Part shown: positions 52,652-60,603 of the stretch, piece by piece
Numbering within the stretch: the first letter of the stretch is position 1
Layout: every line of letters begins with the position of its first letter
Origin: Rhodoplanes sp046000175
GTDB taxonomy: Bacteria > Pseudomonadota > Alphaproteobacteria > Rhizobiales > Xanthobacteraceae
Assembly: GCF_046000175.1 (NCBI RefSeq)
Contig: NZ_JBEOMB010000059.1
Span: 66,600 to 130,599, forward strand
DNA: 64,000 nt
Direction of reading: 5' to 3'
Translations under genes and position numbers: made by a program
Notes under the pieces: model-generated
The model's database searches: none
What the model was told of the DNA's origin: nothing
What the model saw: only the letters and a program-made list of their open reading frames with translations

Positions 52652-55333
52652 TCACCCCTCGTCGCGCTCGATCGTCAGGGCCTGGCCGCCGCAGTTCAGG
52701 AAGGCGCGGCTGCGGCAGGTGAGGACGATCATCTGCTGCTTCTCGGCCGCCTGGGTGAGCACGTCGAACATCCGCTCGATACGATCGTCGTCGGAGAAGA
52801 CGAGCGAGTCGTCGAGCACCACCGGCACGGCCTGGCCGCGCTCGGCGAGCAGCCGCCCGAGCGCCAGCCGCACGATGATGGCGACCTGCTCGCGGGTGCC
52901 GTCGGAGAGCTGGACGAACGGCTCACCGGCACCCGCGCGGGTCAGCGCGTCGATCGCGAAGCCGGTGTCGAGCGCCGCCTCGGCGCCCGGGAACAGGGCG
53001 TGCAGATAGGGCCGCATCGCGGTCTTCACCGGTCCGAGATAGCTGTCGCGGGCGGCGCGGCGGCTCTCGGTCAGCGTGTCGCGCAGCAGCCGGAGCGCCG
53101 CCAGCCGGCGCTCGATCGCCGCGACCTCGGTCTCGGCGAGTGCGAGCGCGTCGGCCGTCTCGGCCTCGCGCTCGCCGAGCCCCTCGCCGCCCCGGGTGGC
53201 GACCCGGCCCTGCAGGTTCGCGATCTCGCGCTCGACCTCGGCGAGACGCTTCTCGCGCCCGTCGATCGCCTGGACGAGACGCTTCACCCGCGCGTCCAGC
53301 GCGACACGGCTGTCGGCGGTCGGCACCGCGGCGCGCAGCTCCTTTGCCCGCGCGGCGGCGGCCTCGAAGGCGGCCCGCGCCTGTGCCGCGTCGGCGGCGA
53401 GCCGCGCCAGCCGGTCGACGCGCCGGTCGTCCGGACAGATCGCGAGATCCTCGGCGAGCTTGCCCTGCTGATCCCCGAGATCGAGCTGCGCCGCCTGCAG
53501 GCGCAGCGTCTCGGCCTCGGTCTCGCTGCGCGCCGCCAGCACGGCCGACTGGGCGTCGGCATGGGCGCGGCGCAGCCGGTCGCGCGCCGCCTCCGCCTCG
53601 GCGCGGGTCCGCACGAGTGCGTCGCGATCGGGCAGGGCGGTGCCGTCGAGCCCGGCCTCGACACCGGCGTCGAGGCTCGCCTGCGCCTCGGCCAGCGCCC
53701 GCTCCAGCGCCGCGATGCCGTCCTCCTTGGCGCCTTTGGCGGGCGCCGGCGCGATCGCGGCGAGCTCGGCGGCGAGGCCGCGCCCCTCGGTCTGCAGATC
53801 CGCCACCTTGGCGCGGCGCTCGTGCGCCTCGGCGAGCGAGCCGACGCCGGCGTCGCGCAGCGCCTTGTCCAGCGCCTGCCGGGCCGCCGCGATCGCCGCG
53901 GCGTCGTCGGAGGCCGCCGGCACGACCTCGATGGTCGCGAGATCGCCGACCGCGATCGTCAGCGGAGCCACGGCGGCGACGTCGCGCGTCGCGTCGACCG
54001 GCTCGCCCGCACAGGTGACGCGGCCACGCCCGGCCGGCGCGACCGTGATTTTCACCCGCGATGCCTTCGCCTCGGCGCGGGCGCGGGCGGTGTCGAGCGC
54101 CTGCATGGCGGCCTCGACCGCGGCGATGGCATCGGCCGGAACCGCGATGGTCGTGATCAGATGCCGGATGCGGGCGATCGCCTCGCGCAGCTCGCGGGCT
54201 TTCGCGAGCCGCGTCGACAGCTCCGCCACGCGCTCGGCCTCCCGGGCGGCGATCTCCTGTCGCCGTGCCCGGTCGACGGCGCGCTCGGCGTCGGCGAGCT
54301 GTGTCGCGAGGACGCCGAACGCCTGCTCCTGCGTCGCGAGGCGGGCCGCCTGGGCGGTCCGGGCGTCGGCCTGCTCGGCGACGCGCCGGGTCAGCGCCGC
54401 GATCTTGTCGCGGGTCTTGGCGATGCGCTGGTCGAGCCCGACCAGCTCCTCGTGGCTCTTGCGGGCGCGGTCGAGCGCGAGCTCGCGCTGCGCCACCTCG
54501 GTTTCGGCTTGCTGGGCCGCCTGCTCGGCCTGGACGGTCCGGTCGCGCTCGGCGAGCGCCGCGTCGCGGTCGGCCTTCTGGCGGGCGATCTCGGCCGGGT
54601 CGGCCAGCATGTCGCGCTCGCGCAGCTTGTCGGTCAGCGCGGTCCGGTCGGCCTCGAGGCCGGCGAGCGTCGCACGCAGCGTGGCCAACGTCGCCTGCGC
54701 CTCGGCACGGCGGTCGAGCGCGGCCTTCCAGGCGCCGCCGGCCTTGGGCTGGCCCTTCGCCGTCTCGTCCAGCGCCAGCTTGTCGGCCACGCTTTTCAGC
54801 ACACGCTCGCCGCGCTCGCCCCCCAAAACCTCGCCGACCTCGGCTTCGATGACGCGGGACAAGAGCGCGCGGGTGCCGTCGCTGGGCGCCGCCGGCTCGA
54901 ACGACTGGCCCTGCCGCACCCACAGGAGCCCGAACGCGGCCTCCTCGGCCGCCGAGGTGCCGGGGGTGAGATCGAGCGCCGTCCACACCGCCTCGTCGGC
55001 GGCGCGGCCGTCGGCGACCAGCGCGCCGTTCTTGAACAGCTTGGCGCCGGTGGCGCGCAGGAACGACTTCTTCAGGAGATACGCGGCGCCGCCACGCTGG
55101 AAGCCGACCTCGACGCAGGCCGGCAGCTCGGCCCCGAGGCTCTCCAGCCGGCGGATCTCCTCGGTCTTGCTGCCGTGGCGGGCGAACAGCGCCAGCGTGA
55201 GGGCGCGGAACAGCGTCGACTTTCCGGCCTCGTTCGGCGCGCACAGAAGGTTCAGGCCGGCGCCGAGCCCGCGCACGACATGGCGGGTGCGGAAGCGGCC
55301 GACGCCCGAGACGGCGAGATGCGTGATGATCAT
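52652..55333 (-). CDS. SbcC/Rad50-like AAA ATPase (YhaN type)
   Basis: 893 residues. Walker A APNEAGKSTLF is near residues 33-43. Two long Ala/Arg/Glu-rich coiled-coil arms (about 180-420 and 480-720) flank a middle globular part rich in Val and Thr. The C-terminal ATPase half has LSDGTREQVAIIVRLALG, the signature motif, and VVLDDSLVFSDDDR, Walker B with a D-loop. No zinc-hook CxxC is seen, which separates YhaN-like proteins from true SbcC/Rad50. It works with the nuclease encoded just upstream, ten bases away, in DNA end processing. Confidence 0.88.
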   Translation of the reverse strand: MIITHLAVSGVGRFRTRHVVRGLGAGLNLLCAPNEAGKSTLFRALTLALFARHGSKTEEIRRLESLGAELPACVEVGFQRGGAAYLLKKSFLRATGAKLFKNGALVADGRAADEAVWTALDLTPGTSAAEEAAFGLLWVRQGQSFEPAAPSDGTRALLSRVIEAEVGEVLGGERGERVLKSVADKLALDETAKGQPKAGGAWKAALDRRAEAQATLATLRATLAGLEADRTALTDKLRERDMLADPAEIARQKADRDAALAERDRTVQAEQAAQQAETEVAQRELALDRARKSHEELVGLDQRIAKTRDKIAALTRRVAEQADARTAQAARLATQEQAFGVLATQLADAERAVDRARRQEIAAREAERVAELSTRLAKARELREAIARIRHLITTIAVPADAIAAVEAAMQALDTARARAEAKASRVKITVAPAGRGRVTCAGEPVDATRDVAAVAPLTIAVGDLATIEVVPAASDDAAAIAAARQALDKALRDAGVGSLAEAHERRAKVADLQTEGRGLAAELAAIAPAPAKGAKEDGIAALERALAEAQASLDAGVEAGLDGTALPDRDALVRTRAEAEAARDRLRRAHADAQSAVLAARSETEAETLRLQAAQLDLGDQQGKLAEDLAICPDDRRVDRLARLAADAAQARAAFEAAAARAKELRAAVPTADSRVALDARVKRLVQAIDGREKRLAEVEREIANLQGRVATRGGEGLGEREAETADALALAETEVAAIERRLAALRLLRDTLTESRRAARDSYLGPVKTAMRPYLHALFPGAEAALDTGFAIDALTRAGAGEPFVQLSDGTREQVAIIVRLALGRLLAERGQAVPVVLDDSLVFSDDDRIERMFDVLTQAAEKQQMIVLTCRSRAFLNCGGQALTIERDEG

Positions 55334-55343
55334 GGCCCTACCC

Positions 55344-56462
55344 TCACGCCGTCGCTTCGAGATAGAGGGCGAGGAGCGCGTCCTCGGCGGTCTGCCGCTC
55401 GGCCGCCGGAAGCGCCGGATCGGCGGCGCGCGCCTTCAGGCTTTCCGCGACCCGGCGCAGCACGCCGTCGAAGTCGATGCGCTCCAGGTCGGCAGCGTCG
55501 GGCCGGATCGCCAGCGACAGGGCCGTGTCGAGATGGAACACCGAGGCCTGCAGGCGCTCCAGCCACTCGTCGAGCGTTCGGCGCGACGCGATCGACAGCG
55601 CGCCAGTGATCTTCAGCCGCAGCACCAGCTTGGAGACCGGCTCGTGGGTGTTGCGCAGCACCGCCTCGCGGGCCGCCAGCGTGTCCGTGTCGGCGAGATC
55701 GAACGTGTCGGTGACCCAGCGATAGGTGCCGACCGTGCGCGGCTCGACCACGGGCGGGGCGCCGGCCTGCGGGATGGTGACGAGGAGGGCGGTACCGACC
55801 GTCTGGCTGTCGTGGCGGTCGGGCTCCGGCGTGCCTGCGTACCAGGTGCGCGGGCCGATCTGCCGGGTGCGATGCCAGTCGCCGAGCGCGAGATAGTCGA
55901 GGCCCGCCTTCTCGGCGCGGCCGGGGTCGATCTGGTTCGCCGCCTCGCCCTCGTCGTCCGGGGTGCCGAAGCGGGTGACGGCGCCGTGGGCGAGGCCGAT
56001 GCGGATTGCGCCCTCCGGGGTCGCGGTGTCGTCCATGCGGGCGGTGAGGTCGCGCGTCTCGTGCCGGCTGGTCAGCGGCGCCGGCAGCATGACGGCGCTG
56101 TCGTCGAGCGCGACCGGCTCGGACGACAGATGGAGGCGGACATTGGCCGGCAGGCCGAGGGCGGCGAGCCGCTCCCACGGTCCGCCGGGCCGGTGGGCGT
56201 CGTGGTTGCCGGGCAGCAGGTGCCAGGTGACCGCCGAGACGCCGCGCATCCGCTCGATCGGCGCGCGCAGCGTCACGTTGGTCGGGCTGTCGCTGTCGAA
56301 CACGTCGCCGGCGACCAGCACGTGGCCGCAGCCCTCGGCGACGGCGAGGCGGCCGATCGCCTCGACGGCGTCGAGCCGGGCGGCGCGGAACGCCTCCGCC
56401 TTGTCGCCGAAGCGGACGAACGGTTTTCCAATCTGCCAGTCGGCGGTGTGGACGAAACGCAT
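55344..56462 (-). CDS. SbcD/Mre11-like DNA repair exonuclease (YhaO type)
   Basis: 372 residues from ATG 56462; a GTG four codons upstream is possible. Phosphoesterase motifs: MRFVHTADWQIGKPF at the start, VAGDVFDSDSPTN with metal-binding Asp, LLPGNHDAH, then GLAHGAVTRFG and YLALGDWHRTR. The C-terminal 100 residues form the capping part. Together with the ATPase gene ten bases downstream it makes the standard nuclease-ATPase pair acting on blocked or hairpin DNA ends. Upstream it is bordered by a repeat element. Confidence 0.88.
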   Translation of the reverse strand: MRFVHTADWQIGKPFVRFGDKAEAFRAARLDAVEAIGRLAVAEGCGHVLVAGDVFDSDSPTNVTLRAPIERMRGVSAVTWHLLPGNHDAHRPGGPWERLAALGLPANVRLHLSSEPVALDDSAVMLPAPLTSRHETRDLTARMDDTATPEGAIRIGLAHGAVTRFGTPDDEGEAANQIDPGRAEKAGLDYLALGDWHRTRQIGPRTWYAGTPEPDRHDSQTVGTALLVTIPQAGAPPVVEPRTVGTYRWVTDTFDLADTDTLAAREAVLRNTHEPVSKLVLRLKITGALSIASRRTLDEWLERLQASVFHLDTALSLAIRPDAADLERIDFDGVLRRVAESLKARAADPALPAAERQTAEDALLALYLEATA

Positions 56463-56480
56463 GGACCCGCTCACCCTCGG

Positions 56481-56586
56481 TCATTCCGGGGTGCAGACCG
56501 GAGGTCTGCGAACCCGGAATCCAGCCATCGTGACCGGGCCCTCGGCTGGATTCCGGGTCCGGCGCTCCGCGCCGTCCCGGAATGAC
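56481..56586. repeat. Inverted repeat element with TCATTCCGGG/CCCGGAATGA ends
   Basis: Terminal inverted sequences TCATTCCGGG and CCCGGAATGA, with internal GGAATCCAGCC / GGCTGGATTCC arms and small GACCGGAGGTC-type hairpins. Same end motif as the elements near 16480 and 23700. Located upstream of the nuclease gene; 56463-56792 contains no other feature. Confidence 0.82.
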
Positions 56587-56792
56587 GACGTTCGGCAAAG
56601 AACCGTCGGCGCGGCGCGCCGAATCGCGGCCGCGATCCTAGCGCATTCTTGGTTTGTTCGGTGGTGCCGGGCGCTGTTCGGGGGCACTGTCCACCGCCGA
56701 GACGGCGGTGGGATGTCAAGCGCGATGCCACGCCGCGGGATCAAGACCCGTCGAGCCGCGCGGACCGCCTTGCCCGTGCTATGCTTTCAGCC

Positions 56793-57002
56793 ATGGACAT
56801 GCCGAAGAAGAAGACGACGAAGACGCCGCAGCGGCCCGGGACCTTCACGATCGGTCGGGCACGGCTCGAGAGGATCAGTGCGGTCGAGGGCATCGAGACC
56901 CGGCCGGACAGCCGCGCCATGTTCGCCGACTTCGATCGTCGTGGCCTCTCGGACCAGGAGCGTCGATCGGCAATCCTCGAGAAGCACAAGAGGAACGCCT
57001 GA
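56793..57002 (+). CDS. Antitoxin of the Fic toxin (VbhA-like)
   Basis: 69 residues from ATG 56793; ATG 56781 and 56799 are alternatives. A basic N-terminus is followed by a helix RARLERISAVEGIETRPDSR, the place of the Fic-blocking (S/T)xxxE(G/N) motif, here IxxxEG, and the tail FADFDRRGLSDQERRSAILE. Class I Fic antitoxins insert this Glu in the toxin ATP site and block it. The gene lies immediately before fic, with its stop overlapping the apparent CTG start of the toxin. Confidence 0.75.
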   Translation: MDMPKKKTTKTPQRPGTFTIGRARLERISAVEGIETRPDSRAMFADFDRRGLSDQERRSAILEKHKRNA

Positions 57003-57607
57003 ACGATCCCGCCTACGGTGCGATACCCGACCCGTATTGCTATCCCGGGACGACGGTCCTGCGGAACAGGGCCGGTCTGCGGGATCAGCGCCAGCTCGAT
57101 CTGTTCGAGCACGAGGCGACGCTCCAGCGCAGCGCGGAGCCGATGCGGGTCGGCGCCGTCGACGTCCGGCAGTACCGCGCCATGCACCGCCATCTGTTCC
57201 AGGATGTCTATTCCTGGGCCGGCCGTTTCCGGACCGTTCGGATCAGCAAGGGGAGCAGCATGTTCTGCTACCCGGAGAACATCGCGGCCGAGATGGACAG
57301 GCTGTTCCGGTCGTTGAGCGACCAGGACGAGCTTCGCGGGCTCGATCGCGCCGCCTTCGCCCGTCGGGCGGCGCACTTTTTCGCCGAGCTCAACGCAATT
57401 CATCCATTCCGGGAAGGCAACGGCCGCTGCCAGCTCGTCTTTCTCGCCCTGATCGCCGAACGGGCCGGGCATCCGCTCGATCTCGATCGCATGGACCCGG
57501 GTGCGATGCTGGGCGCCATGATTCGCAGCTTCGAGGGCGACGAGACGCCCCTTCGCGATCTCGTCCTCGATCTGTCGGGTCCGAGCGCCCGCGGCCGCAG
57601 CTCTTGA
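56999..57607 (+). CDS. fic: Fic family protein (AMPylating toxin)
   Basis: 202 residues if started at CTG 56999, which overlaps the antitoxin stop as CTGA and has AGAGGA seven bases upstream. No ATG, GTG or TTG is available in frame near there; the first ATG (57143) would delete the conserved LNDPAYGAIPDPYCYPGT region. The catalytic motif is HPFREGNGRCQL: His and the phosphate loop are intact, but the final Arg of the HxFx(D/E)GNGRxxR consensus is Leu. Fic enzymes transfer AMP to target hydroxyls. VYSWAGRFRTVRISKG matches the flap. Confidence 0.82.
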   Translation: MNDPAYGAIPDPYCYPGTTVLRNRAGLRDQRQLDLFEHEATLQRSAEPMRVGAVDVRQYRAMHRHLFQDVYSWAGRFRTVRISKGSSMFCYPENIAAEMDRLFRSLSDQDELRGLDRAAFARRAAHFFAELNAIHPFREGNGRCQLVFLALIAERAGHPLDLDRMDPGAMLGAMIRSFEGDETPLRDLVLDLSGPSARGRSS

Positions 57608-57608
57608 T

Positions 57609-59771
57609 CTACCGCCCCGTCGCGCGCTCCGCCTGGGCCACCAGCCAGGCCATGATCTCGGCGCTCTCCTGGACGGTGCCCAGCCGGCCGGAGCGGCCGG
57701 AATGACCCGCCCCCATGTCGGTCTTGAACAGGATCTCGCGATCGTCGGTCTTGGTGGCGCGCAGCCGCGCGACCCACTTGGCCGGCTCGGCGTAGCGCAC
57801 CTGGCTGTCGTGCCAGCCGGTGGTGACGAACATGGCCGGATAGGCCTGGGCCGCGATGTTGTCGTAGGGCGACCACGCCCGCATGCTCTCGTACTCGGCC
57901 GGGGTCTTCGGGTTGCCCCACTCGACCCATTCCAGCGTGGTGAGCGGGATCGACGGGTCCGACGTCGTCGTCACCACGTCGACGAACGGCACCTCGGCGA
58001 CGATGCCGGCGAACAGGTCGGGCCGCAGATTGGCCGAGGCGGCGACCAGCAGCCCGCCGGCGCTGCCGCCGCGCGAGAACAGGGCGCGGCGGTCCGCGTA
58101 GCCTTGTGTGGCCAGGGCCTCGGCGACCGCGATGAAGTCCGTGAAGCTGTTGCGCTTCATGAGGCCGCGGCCCTCGCGGTGCCAGCGCTCGCCCTTCTCG
58201 TGGCCGCCGCGCACATGCGCCATGGCATGGACGAAGCCGCGGTCGATCAGGCTGAAGGTGTTCTCGTTGAACACCGGCCGCTGGCTGAAGCCGTAGGCGC
58301 CGTAGCCAGCGACCAGCGTCGGGTTGCCGCCGGGCCGCTTCAGGCTCTTGCGCCAGACGAGCGTCACCGGCACCTCCTCGCCGTCCGGTGCCGTCGCGGC
58401 GATCCGCGCGACCGCGTAGTCCCCGGGCTTGAACCAGGCGACCGGCTCCTCGCGGCGCAGCGTCAGCGTGCCTTTCGCCATGTCGTAGTCGTAGGTGCGT
58501 TCGGGGATCAGCGGCGCCGAGAAGCGGAAGCGCAGCACGCTCGTGTCGGGCTCGCGGTTGCCGCCGAAGGCGCCGAAGAAGAACGCCGAGGTGGCGACGC
58601 CGATCGTCGCCGGCTGCGGCACCGCGGCCTCGCTGCGATCCGACAGCCGCATCACCCGGATGCCGATGCCGTTCTGGTCCTCGACGTCGTAGGCGAGGAA
58701 GTCGCGGAACGGCTCCATCCGCCGGATCACGGCGCCGGTCCGCTGCGGCACCAGCTCGCGCCAGTGCGTTGCGCCGGGCGTCGCCTCCGGGGCCGTCATG
58801 ATGCGGAAGTCGGGCGCGTCCAGATCGGTGCGCACGAACACGGTGTCGCCGACGTGATCGATCTCGTAGCGCAGCCCCGGCCGGCGCGGCTCGACCACCT
58901 GGAACGCGCCCTCCGGCTGGTCGGCGGGCAGCCAGCGCACCTCGCTGGTCAGCTCCTGGTCGCTCTCGATCAGGATGTAGCGACGTGATTTGCTCCGGTG
59001 GACGGCGACGCTGAAGGTCGGGTCGCGCTCCTCGTAGACCATCACGTCGGTGTCCGCCGGCGTGCCGATCCGGTGCCGCCAGATCTGATGACTGCGCAGC
59101 GTCACGGGCTCGCGGCGAACGTAGAAGAGCGTCGCCGAGTCGGCCGCGAACGCGAAGCTCTCGGCGCCGTCGGTGATGCCCTGCTCGGTGACGGCGCCGG
59201 TCGCGATGTCGCGCACGAACAGGCGATTCTGCCGATCGCCCGTGAAGTCGACCATGAAGGCGACGCGCCTGCCGTCCGGGCTCGGCTGCCAGCGGCCGAG
59301 CCGATACATGGCGTGGCCGGCGGCCAGCGCCGGCACGTCGAGCACGATCTCCTCGGCCGCGCCGGGCGTGTCGCGCCGGCGCAGGATGACCGGATACTGG
59401 GCGCCCTCGGCGAAGCGCCGCTCGTAGAGGAAATCGCCGTCGCGATACGGCACGCTGGCGTTCGACGTGGCGTTGCGGGCCTTCAGCTCGCCGGCGATCT
59501 CGTCGATCAGCGGCCTGATCGGCGCCAGCTTGCGCTCCGCATAGGCGTTCTCGGCCTCGAGATGCGCCCGCACGGCGGGGTCGCCGCGGTTCGCGAGCCA
59601 GTCGTAGGGGTCGGGCCGCTCGCGGCCGTGCTCGCGCAGGATCGTGTCGCTCTTGCGGGCGACCGGCGGCCGTGACTCGTCCGGCTCCTCGGTTCCGGCC
59701 GAGGGCGCCACGGCGGTGAGCCCCAGATAGACCGCGGCACCGATCAGGATCGTGAGCAAGGTGTGAGGCAT
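57609..59771 (-). CDS. Prolyl oligopeptidase family peptidase, oligopeptidase B-like
   Basis: 720 residues. An N-terminal signal or anchor (MPHTLLTILIGAAVYLGLTA) suggests periplasmic location, unlike cytosolic E. coli PtrB. A beta-propeller covers about residues 70-430. The catalytic part carries Ser in SRGGSAGGLLV, Asp in TGWHDSQV and His in MGAGHSGRSGR, the complete triad. WEWG-like EWVEWGNPKT follows as in OpdB. It cuts after basic residues in short peptides. Converges with fic, a single base apart. Confidence 0.9.
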   Translation of the reverse strand: MPHTLLTILIGAAVYLGLTAVAPSAGTEEPDESRPPVARKSDTILREHGRERPDPYDWLANRGDPAVRAHLEAENAYAERKLAPIRPLIDEIAGELKARNATSNASVPYRDGDFLYERRFAEGAQYPVILRRRDTPGAAEEIVLDVPALAAGHAMYRLGRWQPSPDGRRVAFMVDFTGDRQNRLFVRDIATGAVTEQGITDGAESFAFAADSATLFYVRREPVTLRSHQIWRHRIGTPADTDVMVYEERDPTFSVAVHRSKSRRYILIESDQELTSEVRWLPADQPEGAFQVVEPRRPGLRYEIDHVGDTVFVRTDLDAPDFRIMTAPEATPGATHWRELVPQRTGAVIRRMEPFRDFLAYDVEDQNGIGIRVMRLSDRSEAAVPQPATIGVATSAFFFGAFGGNREPDTSVLRFRFSAPLIPERTYDYDMAKGTLTLRREEPVAWFKPGDYAVARIAATAPDGEEVPVTLVWRKSLKRPGGNPTLVAGYGAYGFSQRPVFNENTFSLIDRGFVHAMAHVRGGHEKGERWHREGRGLMKRNSFTDFIAVAEALATQGYADRRALFSRGGSAGGLLVAASANLRPDLFAGIVAEVPFVDVVTTTSDPSIPLTTLEWVEWGNPKTPAEYESMRAWSPYDNIAAQAYPAMFVTTGWHDSQVRYAEPAKWVARLRATKTDDREILFKTDMGAGHSGRSGRLGTVQESAEIMAWLVAQAERATGR

Positions 59772-59879
59772 CCGTCACCGCCGCCGTGGCCCGCGCGCCC
59801 TGCGGGCCGTCGTTCTTCCCCGAACACCGGAACTATGGTGGTTCCGGGGCGGTGTCGGAAGTCACGATCCTGCGTGCGC

Positions 59880-60584
59880 TCACGCCACCGGGCGGGCGCG
59901 AAAACTGATGCGGGCCGGATTGTGCTCCATGTTGCCCGGCAGACGCTCGGCCGTGAAGCCGGCCTTCGTCAGGATCGCGCGGAACTCCTCCTCGGTGTAC
60001 TTGGCGATGCCGAGCTGCTGGCGCAGCTTGCTGTAGGACGAGAAAGCGGTCCGCACGACGCCGATCAGCGACGCGATCAGAAAGCCGTTCGTCCAGGCGT
60101 AGCGCAGCAGGGCAAGAAGGTCGCTCAGCGCACCGACATCGGGCGGGATCACGTCGGCGACGATCAGCACGCCGTCGGGGGCGAGCAGGCGCCGCCACTC
60201 GGCGAGCAGGCCGTCGAGGTCGGTTCGCGAGAGATACTGGACGACCGAGTTGGCGACGATCAGGTCGAACACCCCGTCGGGCATCGCCCGCAGATCGTCA
60301 GGGCTCGCCACCGCGATGTTCGGCACGCGGACGAAACGCTCGGCGAGGTTTCGCCGCACGCTCGGCGCCGCATCGGACAGCACCACGGTGCCGGCGACCT
60401 TGGCGACCATGTCGGAATGCAGCGCCTCGCCGCAGCCGAAGTCGAGCACACGGGCCTGCGGCCCCGGCACGAAGCCGGCGATCGCCGTCGCGATGTCGCG
60501 ATAATGCACGTCGATGTGCCGCGCATTCACGTAGATCGAATGCGGGCTGTCCCAGAAGCCGACCCAGTCGCGGATGGTGGTCAT
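59880..60584 (-). CDS. Class I SAM-dependent methyltransferase
   Basis: 234 residues from ATG 60584; upstream ATG codons lie in a repeat. The SAM site VLDFGCGEALHSDMVAK near residue 45 and DLIVANSVVQYLSR, the motif-4 position, are standard. The rest, VLIVADVIPPDVG, completes the Rossmann fold. The tail EHNPARISFRARPVA is polar. It follows the GT39 gene by 19 bases and may act on the same glycan or lipid. Substrate unknown. Confidence 0.85.
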   Translation of the reverse strand: MTTIRDWVGFWDSPHSIYVNARHIDVHYRDIATAIAGFVPGPQARVLDFGCGEALHSDMVAKVAGTVVLSDAAPSVRRNLAERFVRVPNIAVASPDDLRAMPDGVFDLIVANSVVQYLSRTDLDGLLAEWRRLLAPDGVLIVADVIPPDVGALSDLLALLRYAWTNGFLIASLIGVVRTAFSSYSKLRQQLGIAKYTEEEFRAILTKAGFTAERLPGNMEHNPARISFRARPVA

Positions 60585-60603
60585 GACGTTCTGCTCGCCC
60601 TGC

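Noticed and set aside
53000..55609. An 869-codon plus-strand frame over the SbcC-like gene
   Set aside because: Arg/Gly/Leu-rich shadow without domains; the minus-strand protein has Walker A, signature and Walker B.
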